NCBI RefSeq assembly: GCF_000469135.2
Contig: NZ_CP048117.1
Coordinates: 2,207,501 to 2,271,500, forward strand
Length of the DNA stretch: 64,000 bases
Source: Bacillus sp. SB49
GTDB taxonomy: Bacteria; Bacillota; Bacilli; Bacillales; Halobacillaceae
Direction of reading: 5' to 3'
Shown here: positions 45,432 to 54,148 of the stretch, piece after piece
Numbering within the stretch: the stretch's first letter is position 1
How the letters are laid out: every line of letters starts with the position of its first letter
Translations under genes and position numbers: made by a program
The notes under the pieces: model-generated
Database searches by the model: none
Seen by the model: the letters and a program-made list of their open reading frames with translations, nothing else
What the model was told of the DNA's origin: nothing

Positions 45432-45534
45432 GGAACGGGGCCGGTGTTCCCTCTTTATTTCTTTGCTGCAGAACATGTACATGCACATTTGAATGATGGC
45501 CCCTCCTTATGGATTAGGGATACTTTTACAAACA

Positions 45535-45571
45535 AAAAGAGCGCTTTTCTATTTAGAAAGGCGCTCCTTTT
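45535..45571. terminator. Bidirectional terminator between comGG and mgsR
   Basis: GAGCGCTTTTCT (45539-45550) pairs with AGAAAGGCGCTC (45555-45566) with one mismatch, flanked by A's and T's, so it can stop both converging transcripts. Confidence 0.8.
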
Positions 45572-45580
45572 GTATATGGT

Positions 45581-45964
45581 TTATGAAATGATAGCCGTAT
45601 ATTCCAAACGATTATTGGTAATTCCTCTCAAACCATCGAGGTCATAGCCGATAACCAATTTTTCTCCGTTGGTTAGGATCGGTCTTCTAAGCAGTTTAGG
45701 CTTTTCTGTAACAAGTTCGAGAAATTCGTTTAATGTCATATCCTCTACATCCATGTTCAACATTTTATATTCCTTGCTGCGTTTAGCCAGTATTTCATCA
45801 ATTCCATGGGTCGTCAGTGCTAGTATTCTCTTCAATTCATCCTTCGTAGGAGTCTCACGAAATAGGTGCTGTTCGTTAAAATCCACCCCTTGGCTCTTCA
45901 ACCATGACTTAGTCCGTCTACAAGATGTACAACTTGGGTATGTGTAGAATTTTAACTCTTCCAT
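45581..45964 (-). CDS. mgsR: Spx/MgsR family regulator
   Basis: This 127-residue ArsC-like protein has the CTSC redox motif near residue 12, then the Spx pattern RRPILTNGEKLVIGYD near 93-110. By length and position beside yqgY and yqgX it corresponds to MgsR (YqgZ), which controls a subset of the sigma-B general stress regulon by contacting RNA polymerase. Overlapping sigma-A and sigma-B-type promoters lie upstream. It could also be described simply as an Spx paralogue. Confidence 0.88.
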   Translation of the reverse strand: MEELKFYTYPSCTSCRRTKSWLKSQGVDFNEQHLFRETPTKDELKRILALTTHGIDEILAKRSKEYKMLNMDVEDMTLNEFLELVTEKPKLLRRPILTNGEKLVIGYDLDGLRGITNNRLEYTAIIS

Positions 45965-46000
45965 TTTTTTCGCTCCTCGCTTTTTTTGGTACGCCTCTAT

Positions 46001-46039
46001 TGTATAGTACCTGTATAACCTTTGTACAATATTTGAAAC
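46001..46039 (-). promoter_or_regulatory. Overlapping sigma-B-like and sigma-A-like promoters of mgsR
   Basis: GTTTCA (46039-46034), 13 bases and GGTTAT (46020-46015) fit the sigma-B pattern GTTTAA-N12-14-GGGTAT. The same stretch holds TTGTAC (46029-46024), 17 bases and TATACA (46006-46001), a sigma-A promoter. B. subtilis mgsR is known to be sigma-B dependent. Confidence 0.6.
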
Positions 46040-46206
46040 CTATTTCGACATAAAATTCGAAAATAATTTTAATTTTGAGTGAATATGCCGACGAAAAATG
46101 CACAAACTGAAAGAAGGTATTTATGTATGCGTTTTATTTACAATTTTTACTGGTTCGGATATAATTACAGTTGATACTCTAACGCGCGAGAAGGAGGGGG
46201 AAAAGC

Positions 46207-46452
46207 ATGGACCGTATGTTCCGGGTGCTGGCTTTCTGGACAGGGATCTTCACTGTCATGTTCTTTGCCGGCGATATGATGGAAGCAGCACTATTGTCAC
46301 TTGCTCAAACGGCATTTTTCCTTACTATTGGTTATCTGAAGCTGTCTGAACGTATGTATGTCTACATATTCTTCTCATACTTGACAGTCTTTATGATCGG
46401 TTTCACGTATTATACTTCATTCATTCTCGTACCAACATTCGGAGGGCACTGA
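46207..46452 (+). CDS. yqgY: DUF2626 membrane protein YqgY
   Basis: The 81-residue protein consists of three hydrophobic segments (about 3-20, 24-44, 49-72) with a short GGH end, as in the uncharacterised DUF2626 family (B. subtilis YqgY). The ATG at 46207 follows AGAAGGAGGGGG. It is convergent with yqgX and followed by a strong terminator. Confidence 0.85.
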   Translation: MDRMFRVLAFWTGIFTVMFFAGDMMEAALLSLAQTAFFLTIGYLKLSERMYVYIFFSYLTVFMIGFTYYTSFILVPTFGGH

Positions 46453-46491
46453 AAAAAACCTGTTATCCAGTTGAGGATAACAGGTTTTTTT
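46451..46491. terminator. Bidirectional terminator between yqgY and yqgX
   Basis: AAAAAAACCTGTTATCC (46452-46468) pairs with GGATAACAGGTTTTTTT (46475-46491) around 6 bases. It is flanked by A and T runs for both directions. Confidence 0.93.
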
Positions 46492-46502
46492 CATAGTGCG
46501 AT

Positions 46503-47126
46503 TCATTTAAGGAACGGATTGGTGCCTAATTCTTCTCCAACGGTCGTCGGCATCCCGTGTCCCGGGAAGATTCTCATATCATTTCGAAGAGTGAGCAATT
46601 GTTCTTGTATACTGCGATTCAACAAGGAACGATCGCCTCCCGGAAGATCTGTCCTGCCGATTCCGCCCTGGAATAAGGTGTCCCCGGCAATTGTCAGTCG
46701 CTGGTTCCGGAAAACATAGGAGACGCTTCCCGGAGAATGACCGGGAGTATGTCGGACCTCAAAAGGCATGCCCGCAATCTCCATTGGACCCACTTCGATG
46801 AACTGATCGGCAGGTGCTGCTGTTATCTCTCCCAATCCGAACAGCTTCGATCCGTTCTTATCAGGATTCTGCAGCCAGTCCGCCTCTTCCTTATGTACAT
46901 AAACAGGAGCATGATAGGCTTCTCTCAGTTGATCAACGGCACCTATATGGTCGAAATGAGCGTGAGTGAGAAGGATAGCCTCTACCTCGAGTTCCCGCTC
47001 TTTCAAGTAATCATCCAACTTATTGAAATCTCCACCAGGATCAAAAACAACTGCTTTTTTGTTTTCATGAATGATATAAGCGTTGGTAGCCACCGGACCC
47101 AGTGGTAATCTGGAAATTTTAATCAA
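46503..47126 (-). CDS. yqgX: MBL-fold hydrolase YqgX (glyoxalase II-like)
   Basis: This is a metallo-beta-lactamase-fold hydrolase. The 207-residue protein has the metal motif THAHFDHIG near residue 57, RHTPGHSPGSVSY, the aspartate in IAGDTLFQGGIGR, and a C-terminal FPGHGMPTT. B. subtilis YqgX has been linked to bacillithiol-type methylglyoxal detoxification. The TTG at 47126 has AGGTG six bases upstream and gives the usual N-terminus MIKISRLPLGPVATNAYI; the open frame upstream to 47240 has no site. Confidence 0.9.
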   Translation of the reverse strand: MIKISRLPLGPVATNAYIIHENKKAVVFDPGGDFNKLDDYLKERELEVEAILLTHAHFDHIGAVDQLREAYHAPVYVHKEEADWLQNPDKNGSKLFGLGEITAAPADQFIEVGPMEIAGMPFEVRHTPGHSPGSVSYVFRNQRLTIAGDTLFQGGIGRTDLPGGDRSLLNRSIQEQLLTLRNDMRIFPGHGMPTTVGEELGTNPFLK

Positions 47127-47285
47127 AACATACACCTCACTGATAATTTTCAAAATACACAGAATGCAACTCGACTTTTTCAAAATTTTCCTATAAAATG
47201 AAAGATAGAATATACTCGATACATATAGTATAACATCCATGCCTAGTGGATGATAATAAAGAAAAGAGCTTTGGAGGTGCTGATC

Positions 47286-47453
47286 ATGGTAACAGCTATA
47301 CTTCTTTTACTCGCAACTATCTTATGTATCTTCGCAGTCTTAAGAGAGCTGAAAACAAAGAACTTTTTCGCTGTCGTCTTTGCAGGTGCATCCGCGTTGG
47401 TTTTTGGATGGTTCTCCGTCATGACGATTTGGCACAACCTTTTTGTGGCATGA
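47286..47453 (+). CDS. yqgW: DUF2759 small membrane protein YqgW
   Basis: The 55-residue protein has two transmembrane segments with a KTKNFFAV turn between them, matching the DUF2759 family (B. subtilis YqgW). The ATG at 47286 follows TTGGAGG; a frame extending back to 47246 has no site. It is divergent from yqgX and ends 10 bp before a strong terminator. Its function is unknown. Confidence 0.8.
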   Translation: MVTAILLLLATILCIFAVLRELKTKNFFAVVFAGASALVFGWFSVMTIWHNLFVA

Positions 47454-47457
47454 ACGA

Positions 47458-47497
47458 CAAATAGGCGGCCTTCCCAATGGAAGGCCGCTTATTTGTG
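47458..47497. terminator. Bidirectional terminator between yqgW and the fetB-like gene
   Basis: GCGGCCTTCC (47465-47474) pairs with GGAAGGCCGC (47479-47488), extended by CAAATA/TATTTG arms. A strong stem, with T's following on each strand. Confidence 0.85.
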
Positions 47498-47502
47498 CTT
47501 AA

Positions 47503-48291
47503 TCAGGATCGGTTGTTACGTATCTCCTCTTCTGTTTCAAGCAGCTGTTTATTCTGATTGAAGAAGTAACGGTACATGGCAAGTGTAATAAACATCGCAC
47601 TAAGGGAGACAGATGAAAAGATACTTAGCGATATGACGAGCTGATACTTAATAGCCATTACCGGTGAGACTCCCCCAAGGATTAGTCCGGTCATCATCCC
47701 CGGCAGTTGAACAAGACCTATCGTTTTTAAACGATCCACGTTTGGAATGAGAGAAGCGTGCAGCGTTTTTTGGACGATCATATGGGAAGCCTGCTTTGGT
47801 TCAGCCCCGAGGGACAACGCTGCAAGGATCCGTCCGTTGTTTTCTTTGTATTCCTCCTTCATCCGTTCGAGCGCGAGTCCCATTGCTGTCATACTGTTTC
47901 CAATAACCATCCCGCTCATTGGTACGACCTCCGAGGGTTCAAAATTGATCATATCAAACACCAGCCAAAGTGTTAATACTCCGACCTCAATAACCAAAAG
48001 CCCGAAAAATAGGATGAAACCTACATAAGGGAGCTCCTTTCCCCTCTGTCTGGCATGAAATGTAGCGATGATAATCATAACGGTCAACATGAAGGGAATG
48101 CCGTATGCGGCAGGGAGATCGAATAAATAAGTCAGGATATAGCCGATGGCAAACAGTTGAACCGTCCCGCGAAGCGTCGACCAAATGACACTTTTACTGA
48201 CACCCAGTTGATAATAATAAGATAAGGCAAGTGGAACGATTACAAAAATAATCAGGAATAGCAAAGATTGGTTAGATATCTCAGGCGTCAA
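47503..48291 (-). CDS. FetB/YjkA family (UPF0014) ABC permease
   Basis: This 262-residue membrane protein has about six to seven transmembrane segments and the family features VIPLxL-type N-terminus, GMVIGNSMTAMGLALER, and SLGAEPKQA, which are typical of the UPF0014 permeases such as E. coli FetB and B. subtilis YjkA. FetAB affects iron homeostasis and oxidative stress resistance. The TTG at 48291 follows AAGGATGTGAG. It is 14 bp downstream of its ATPase partner. Confidence 0.88.
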   Translation of the reverse strand: MTPEISNQSLLFLIIFVIVPLALSYYYQLGVSKSVIWSTLRGTVQLFAIGYILTYLFDLPAAYGIPFMLTVMIIIATFHARQRGKELPYVGFILFFGLLVIEVGVLTLWLVFDMINFEPSEVVPMSGMVIGNSMTAMGLALERMKEEYKENNGRILAALSLGAEPKQASHMIVQKTLHASLIPNVDRLKTIGLVQLPGMMTGLILGGVSPVMAIKYQLVISLSIFSSVSLSAMFITLAMYRYFFNQNKQLLETEEEIRNNRS

Positions 48292-48305
48292 AAGTACTCA
48301 CATCC

Positions 48306-48992
48306 TTAATCTTCAAGAAATTGAGAAAGTTTTTCTGTTTTCGGATGGTCCAGCATATCCGGGAAGGGGCCGTCTTCCTGCAGATGTCCATCTGCAATAA
48401 AAAGACCACGGTCTCCCAGGCGGCGTGCCTGAGAGAGATTGTGTGTAACCATCAGCATCGTTAAAGAATGTTCATGAATCAATTCCTCCAGCACCTCTTC
48501 GATCTCTTCCGCCGTCCGGTAATCCAGAGCACTGGTCGGCTCATCCAGAAGCAGAACGTCCGGAGAATTCGCGAGGGTTCTAGCAAGAGACACGCGCTGC
48601 ATTTCACCGCCGGACAGCTGTTCCACGTCCCGATTGAGATAGCTGGATGGCAGCTGCACATACTCCATCAGCTTTTTCCCCTCTTTATCATTCCATTCTC
48701 CAGACAGACTTGGTCCATATTTAATATTGTCAAGAACCGTTCCTGGAAAAAGGTTCGGAGATTGAAGAACAAGTCCTACTTCTTTACGAAGTTTAGTTAT
48801 CGAATAATTCTCAATCGGTTCTCCTTTGAAATAAATTTCTCCTTTTTGCGGATCGCTCAAGCGGTTCAGCAGGAACAATAGAGTGCTTTTCCCTGCACCT
48901 GAAGGTCCGAAGAGAATGACTTTTTCATTCTTCTCCATCGTGAAGTTGATGTCTTCCAAAGGATCTTGATACACATGCTTCAATTGGAACAT
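48306..48992 (-). CDS. FetA/YjkB family ABC transporter ATPase
   Basis: The 228-residue ATPase has Walker A GPSGAGKST near residue 32, Q loop VLQSPNLFPGTV, signature LSGGEMQRVSLAR, Walker [13 protein letters not shown], and a switch histidine in MVTHNL. It would power the UPF0014 permease encoded after it. The ATG at 48992 follows GGGGGAA; a longer frame from 49067 has no site. Substrate specificity (iron export or similar) is inferred from the pair. Confidence 0.9.
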   Translation of the reverse strand: MFQLKHVYQDPLEDINFTMEKNEKVILFGPSGAGKSTLLFLLNRLSDPQKGEIYFKGEPIENYSITKLRKEVGLVLQSPNLFPGTVLDNIKYGPSLSGEWNDKEGKKLMEYVQLPSSYLNRDVEQLSGGEMQRVSLARTLANSPDVLLLDEPTSALDYRTAEEIEEVLEELIHEHSLTMLMVTHNLSQARRLGDRGLFIADGHLQEDGPFPDMLDHPKTEKLSQFLED

Positions 48993-49090
48993 AAGGCTTC
49001 CCCCATTTCTTAAATCACTATGTATATATGTAACCATACCCCCATATGCACAAAAATATGTAGACAAACCACCCCGCGCAGAATTTCACA

Positions 49091-49125
49091 TAAAAAACCC
49101 CTACTCCCATAGGGAATAAGGGTTT
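49091..49125 (-). terminator. yqgS terminator
   Basis: AAACCC (49095-49100) pairs with GGGTTT (49120-49125), with inner TCCC/GGGA and TA/TA pairs across small mismatches. The minus strand then reads TTTTTTA. Confidence 0.75.
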
Positions 49126-49131
49126 GTCATA

Positions 49132-51012
49132 TCATTTTCCGGTCTTCTGAAAATCGTAAAAACGGAACAAATCTCCATAGATAATATTATCAGAATAACT
49201 TAATTCTTTATTCACTGCCTCTTTTGTTTGATCACATGCGTCCTTCTGATTTTCCGGAAGAGGTTCTCCCGTTTCCCTGTCATAGCATGTTTCACTTGCA
49301 TAGACGTAATCATTCGTCACGAAGCTTCCATCTCTCATTGCGACAAAATCTTTTTTCCTTTCCCCGAACATGTTGTCTCCAAAGGTCATATCCTCCGAAG
49401 CATCGATACCGAGAAGGTGAAGCAATGTCGGCTTGACATCGATTTGGCCGACCACTTTCTCATTGATCCCACCTTGTTCATACCCGGGAATATGGACCAT
49501 GAAAGGGACACGCTGGAGTTGAGTCTGGACATAAGGAGTCACTTCCTCTCCCAGGAACTGTCCCATGGCTTTGTTATGGAAATCACTGATACCATAATGA
49601 TCCCCCATAAGAACAATAATGGAGTCTTCATATATCCCTGAATCCTTTAGCTGTTGAAAGAATTGCTCCAGGGCCTCATCCGTATAACGAGCCGTCTGCA
49701 CATAGGCATTAAGGGTGTTTGAATTGGAATCGTATGGGTCGATATGTGCTTTTTCTTCCGGCAGTTCGAAAGGAAAATGGTGCGTAAGTGTAATGAACTT
49801 ACTGTAAAACGGCTTCTCCTGCGCTTGTAAATACTTGATTGACTGCTCAAAGAAAGCTTTGTCTTCCAGCCCCCATCCGAACGAATTGTCCGGTGTGATC
49901 TGGTAGGAGTTCTCATCGTAAAATTCGTCATATCCGATGTTGTCGTACATGACATCCCTGTTCCAGAAGCTGGCGTTGTTTGCATGAAAAACAGACGTTT
50001 CATACCCGTTATTGTTCAGTATTTCCGGTAAAGCGTGGTATTCATTATCGGCATTGGTGAAGTAGACCGCTCCTCTTCCCAAAGGATAAAGGGAGTTTTC
50101 AACGATGAATTCAGAATCCGATGTTTTTCCCTGTGCGGTTTGATGATAGAAATTATTAAAGAATATGGTATCATCCTGTTCTTTCAATTCATCAAGGAAA
50201 GGCGTAATCTCTTTCCCGTTCACTTCCGAATCAAGCAGGAAATTCTGGAAAGATTCCACACTGACGAAAATGACATTTTTATTTTCAGCGATACCAAAAA
50301 GCTCATCTTTCTTATCCACCGTATCCGGCGAAGTCTCCTCAATGTAGGATTCAATCTCACTGATTTCACTTCCATCGGCGAATACGCGCTGTGCCTTGGT
50401 CTTCGTCTGCATCGTCGCGTCATAAAGATGATAGTTGTAAATCCCGATGTTCTTCACCAGGTATTCTCTGTCAAACGTCCTCACGAACAGCATGGGCCTT
50501 TCAATTTCAGCAAGAACCACGTTGCCGGCGAGCAGCAGGAACGTAATCGCTGTTGCTGCAATCTTGCCGTTCTTTGGAAGTCTGACGGTCAAATCGAACT
50601 TTTTCGTACTCAAATACCAGACAACCGCCACATCAAGGAACAGAAAGATATCTTCCCAGTGGATCAGTGTCAGGATGCTTCCTGACAAATCGGCTGCGTT
50701 ATTTCCTTGGAATAATACCGGGAGGGTAATGAAGTCCGTGAAATTTCTATAAAAAATCAGATTAAAAAACAATACCAAAGTTCCGAGTAACGTCGTCCAT
50801 CTCAAATATTTCCGCTGGCTATTAGGCTTAAACCAAACACTGACAGCGAAAACGAGATAGGCGCTTGCAATCGGGTTAAAGAACAAGATGAATTCCTGCA
50901 TCGGATTTTCTATTGATAAATCAAAAAAGAACCGATAAACCAGGTAGGTTTTCAGCCCGAACAGTAATGTCGCAATCACAAAAAGCGGAATGCGATTATT
51001 TCTTACCTGCAT
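49132..51012 (-). CDS. yqgS: Lipoteichoic acid synthase family protein YqgS
   Basis: LTA synthases polymerise glycerol phosphate from phosphatidylglycerol outside the membrane. The 626-residue protein has five transmembrane segments in the first 190 residues and an extracellular sulfatase-fold domain. NVIFVSVESF (metal-binding E) and the catalytic threonine in TAQGKTSDSEF are seen near 250-300, and the MGDHYG and HHFPFE metal and substrate motifs follow. Position next to glcK matches B. subtilis yqgS, a minor LTA synthase. The ATG at 51012 follows GAGGAGGAG; the frame to 51093 has no site. Confidence 0.93.
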   Translation of the reverse strand: MQVRNNRIPLFVIATLLFGLKTYLVYRFFFDLSIENPMQEFILFFNPIASAYLVFAVSVWFKPNSQRKYLRWTTLLGTLVLFFNLIFYRNFTDFITLPVLFQGNNAADLSGSILTLIHWEDIFLFLDVAVVWYLSTKKFDLTVRLPKNGKIAATAITFLLLAGNVVLAEIERPMLFVRTFDREYLVKNIGIYNYHLYDATMQTKTKAQRVFADGSEISEIESYIEETSPDTVDKKDELFGIAENKNVIFVSVESFQNFLLDSEVNGKEITPFLDELKEQDDTIFFNNFYHQTAQGKTSDSEFIVENSLYPLGRGAVYFTNADNEYHALPEILNNNGYETSVFHANNASFWNRDVMYDNIGYDEFYDENSYQITPDNSFGWGLEDKAFFEQSIKYLQAQEKPFYSKFITLTHHFPFELPEEKAHIDPYDSNSNTLNAYVQTARYTDEALEQFFQQLKDSGIYEDSIIVLMGDHYGISDFHNKAMGQFLGEEVTPYVQTQLQRVPFMVHIPGYEQGGINEKVVGQIDVKPTLLHLLGIDASEDMTFGDNMFGERKKDFVAMRDGSFVTNDYVYASETCYDRETGEPLPENQKDACDQTKEAVNKELSYSDNIIYGDLFRFYDFQKTGK

Positions 51013-51267
51013 GATGGCTCCTCCTCTATAGCAATAGCGGTTCTGCACGTTGTTATCGTGCCCCGCATGATCCTTTAGCTTATTCCACTCCATAAGATTA
51101 TTAAACAGCTTCGTCTTATATGACGAGTATCATACGCTAAAAGTTTCAAAAAAATATTTTTCCATCATTTGTAACCGAACATAATCCATCTCCTATCATA
51201 ATAAAGGAAAACTAAAAAGGGAAGCCTTATCCCTATAATTTTGAAAGGAAAAATTTGTTTTATAAAA

Positions 51268-51299
51268 AGAAAAAGGAGCTGATCACTCAGCTCCTTTTT
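51268..51299 (-). terminator. glcK terminator
   Basis: AAAAAGGAGCTGA (51270-51282) pairs with TCAGCTCCTTTTT (51287-51299) around a 4-base loop, with more T's on the minus strand. Confidence 0.92.
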
Positions 51300-51301
51300 C
51301 T

Positions 51302-52261
51302 TTATCGATTTTTTTTGACTAAATAGGCACCACCGATTACTCCTGCATCATTCCCTAATTGGGCGATACCGAAGGACGAAGCTTGCGCCGTCCGCTTCAG
51401 TGCATATTTTCTATACGCTTCCTCCAGCGGCTTGAGCAGAATGTCGCCGGCTTTGGAAACGCCCCCGCCAATGACGATTTTCTCCGGATTAATGGCAATG
51501 GCCAGGTTGGCGATGGCCATCCCCAGGGTCTCTGTCACTTCATGCACGACTTGGGCAGCTGAAGCATCTTTATTTGCTGCTGCTTCAAAGACTGCTTTCG
51601 CAGATAGTTCCCCTTTATTGATAAGATCGTTCAATATAGAAGTCTTGTCCTTATTGGCAGCAATCGTTGCTTTACGAACAATTCCAGTAGCAGATGTTTC
51701 CGTTTCCAAACAGCCGGTCTTTCCACAGTTACATGGCGCCCCGCCTGAAGGCAGGACGGTCACATGGCCGAGTTCAGCCGCTGTTCCATTTGCGCCGTTT
51801 AAGATATTGCCGTTCGCAATAATGCCGCCACCGACGCCGGTTCCGATCGTTACTGCAATCAATTCTTTGCATCCCTGCCCGGCTCCGAGCCAATTTTCCC
51901 CGAGAGCGGCCAGGTTGGCATCATTATCGACCCAGACAGGTAAACCAGTCAATTCCTTCAAGTGCATACCGAAATCGAAATCTTTCCAGCCGATATTGAC
52001 CGCTTCATGTATGAAGCCGGTTTCTGTATCAACAAAACCGGGAGCTCCTGCACCTATACCGGCTACCTGTTCCCTGTCAATTCCGCTTTCCTGCAATTTG
52101 GAAGCGATTGCTTCTGCAATATCAGCAGGTATAGATGCCCCCATGTCTGTGGTGTTCGTAGGTATCTCCCATTTCGTAAGAATGTCGCCGTCCTCTTTAA
52201 TAACAGCCAGTTTTACGGTCGTGCCTCCGATATCCGCACCTATGTAATAGGTTTGTGTCAT
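51302..52261 (-). CDS. glcK: Glucokinase (ROK family)
   Basis: GlcK phosphorylates glucose at C6 with ATP. The 319-residue protein has the N-terminal phosphate motif GADIGGTTVKLAV, the ROK signature with zinc ligands CNCGKTGCLET near residue 180, catalytic WVDNDANLAALGE, and the second phosphate motif VTIGTGVGGGII. The ATG at 52261 follows GGGGAGAGG and overlaps the yqgQ stop (ATGA), so the two are translationally coupled, as in B. subtilis. Confidence 0.96.
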   Translation of the reverse strand: MTQTYYIGADIGGTTVKLAVIKEDGDILTKWEIPTNTTDMGASIPADIAEAIASKLQESGIDREQVAGIGAGAPGFVDTETGFIHEAVNIGWKDFDFGMHLKELTGLPVWVDNDANLAALGENWLGAGQGCKELIAVTIGTGVGGGIIANGNILNGANGTAAELGHVTVLPSGGAPCNCGKTGCLETETSATGIVRKATIAANKDKTSILNDLINKGELSAKAVFEAAANKDASAAQVVHEVTETLGMAIANLAIAINPEKIVIGGGVSKAGDILLKPLEEAYRKYALKRTAQASSFGIAQLGNDAGVIGGAYLVKKNR

Positions 52262-52476
52262 GATGTTCCCTCTCCCCTCAATCGTTCTCTCTCTTCTGCC
52301 ATTTCACTACGCAGCAGTAAAATGGCCATTTGGTAATCATGGGAGGACATGCATTGGGCCTTATACAACTCCCTGATTTCCTCTTCCATCAACTCGAGAT
52401 CGGCAATACGATCTCCGATATAAATAAATGTTCCAAACTTTTTTAAGTATTGCTGAATATCATAAATCGTTTTCAC
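52258..52476 (-). CDS. yqgQ: YqgQ family (DUF910) protein
   Basis: YqgQ is a small helical protein of unknown function always found before glcK. This 72-residue copy shows IYDIQQYLKKFGTFIYIGDR and ELMEEEIRELYKAQ, the family core, which resembles single-stranded-nucleic-acid-binding folds seen in its structure. The GTG at 52476 follows AAAGGTGAT. Confidence 0.9.
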   Translation of the reverse strand: MKTIYDIQQYLKKFGTFIYIGDRIADLELMEEEIRELYKAQCMSSHDYQMAILLLRSEMAEERERLRGEGTS

Positions 52477-52522
52477 GAAGCATCACCTTTATCCATTATA
52501 CCAAGTCCATCGCATTCTGAAA

Positions 52523-52557
52523 ATAATAAAACCCCGATACCATTAACGGTCGGGGTC
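52523..52557 (-). terminator. Terminator of the spoVAF-like gene
   Basis: ACCCCGA (52531-52537) pairs with TCGGGGT (52550-52556), with a weak inner CC/GG pairing. On the minus strand it is followed by a T-rich tract (TTTATTATTTT). It overlaps the gene's stop. Confidence 0.75.
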
Positions 52558-53994
52558 TTGGGGATGCAGGAACGCAGGCCGTCTGTTTTTGAGAGGGATC
52601 GGTGAACGGAGCAGGACATCCCGCAACGGCTTCCAGGCGAAAGGAAGAAACGGCCACAAATAAGGAGTCTTAAAGGTCTGCATGTTCGCAAGATACAATA
52701 TCCAAAACGTCACACCTATGACATACCCTTTCACTCCGAACACACCGGTAAACAACAACAGCGCCATTCGTGAGAGTCTGTCTGCGAGACCGATTTCATA
52801 GCTCGGTGTTGCAAACGTACCCACGGCAGCGAGTGCTAAATAGAGGACGACTTCACTCGAGAACAAGCCGACTTCGACGGCAACCTGTCCGATTAAGATC
52901 GCCGCTACAAGACCAAGTGCTGTCCCGAGCGATGATGGTGTATGGATGGCCGCCATACGCAGCATGTCAATACCGATCTCGGCAATCAGGAACTGGATGA
53001 TCAGCGGAATGATTCCCGCCTCTGATGGACCAATAAATGACAATAATTCCGGCAGTAATTCCGGCTGTTTAGAGAAAAGGAAATATAAAGGTAATACAAA
53101 GATAGACGCAAAGAATGCAAAGAAACGAACCCAGCGCAAATATGCGCCGACAAGCGGTTTCTGCCGGTATTCCTCCGCGTGCTGCAAGTGATGAAAAAAA
53201 GTAGCCGGCGTAATCATTACACTTGGTGATCCGTCAATGATGACCAGAATATGCCCTTCATATAGATGGGCGGCGGCTGTATCCGGTCTTTCCGTATATC
53301 GAATGACAGGGTAAGGATTCCAATATCTCCCACTGATATATTCTTCGATCGTTTTCTCCGCCATTGGAAGAGCATCCGTATCGATCTCTTTCAACACACG
53401 CTGGAGGTGCTCGACGCGTTCTGTGTCTGCGATGTCTTTAATATAGCAGATACACACATCCGTTTGGGAACGTCTTCCAATCTGCAAGTACTCCATCCGA
53501 AGGGAGCGATCCCTCACTCTTCTCCGTGTTAGTGCCGTATTAAAAACGATCGTCTCAACAAAACCGTCCCTGGATCCTCGAACCACCCGCTCTAAATCGG
53601 GCTCCTGGGGGCCGCGTACCGGATACGTCCTGGCATCGATGAGTATGACTTCATCCACACCTTCCACGACAAGCGCCGTTGGTCCTGCCAATACCGTATC
53701 TGCTGCTTTATTTAAATCCTTTTGCTTATCCAGTTCTATATAAGGAAGGTGTGTTCGAAGCAGGCGTTCCAGCGGATCAGGCTCAAGCTGATCTTTATCA
53801 AGCTCCGATAGTAACTTCATTAAATAGTGGAGTATATCATCTTTCACAAAGCCGTCGACCATGAACAGGGACATGCCCCTGCCTGCGTAGACGAGATCAA
53901 GGTGGATCATGTCAAAGCTCTCATCCACACCGAGCCGCTCTTTCATATAGGAAACATTTTTTGAGTAGTCCTGAAATAACCGTTGTTCCTCCAC
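52543..53994 (-). CDS. spoVAF: GerA-family spore germination protein, SpoVAF-like
   Basis: GerA-family A-subunits are membrane proteins of germinant or DPA-channel complexes. The 483-residue protein has an N-terminal soluble domain (about 1-240) with the family GFVETIVFNTALTRRRVRD segment and PYPVIRYTERPD, then about five to six transmembrane segments with FIGPSEAGIIPLIIQFLIAE. The short N-terminus and the motif PSVMITPATFFHHLQHAEEY resemble SpoVAF, which works with the DPA channel, rather than GerAA receptors. The GTG at 53994 follows AGGAGG; a start at 54051 has no site. No B/C partners are nearby. It is an extra gene relative to B. subtilis here. Confidence 0.85.
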   Translation of the reverse strand: MEEQRLFQDYSKNVSYMKERLGVDESFDMIHLDLVYAGRGMSLFMVDGFVKDDILHYLMKLLSELDKDQLEPDPLERLLRTHLPYIELDKQKDLNKAADTVLAGPTALVVEGVDEVILIDARTYPVRGPQEPDLERVVRGSRDGFVETIVFNTALTRRRVRDRSLRMEYLQIGRRSQTDVCICYIKDIADTERVEHLQRVLKEIDTDALPMAEKTIEEYISGRYWNPYPVIRYTERPDTAAAHLYEGHILVIIDGSPSVMITPATFFHHLQHAEEYRQKPLVGAYLRWVRFFAFFASIFVLPLYFLFSKQPELLPELLSFIGPSEAGIIPLIIQFLIAEIGIDMLRMAAIHTPSSLGTALGLVAAILIGQVAVEVGLFSSEVVLYLALAAVGTFATPSYEIGLADRLSRMALLLFTGVFGVKGYVIGVTFWILYLANMQTFKTPYLWPFLPFAWKPLRDVLLRSPIPLKNRRPAFLHPQDPDR

Positions 53995-54148
53995 AGCATT
54001 TCCTCCTTCTTCCTTGCTACCGGTTAGTTTTTTCCAAACAAGAGGAATCATGCATGGACGATCAAGGAATTCACAGGCATGTCCCGGAGAAAAACATCAT
54101 ATCCTCCCTATATAGAATAGCTTTCAGCCTTCAAGGGAGTTGGTAGTG

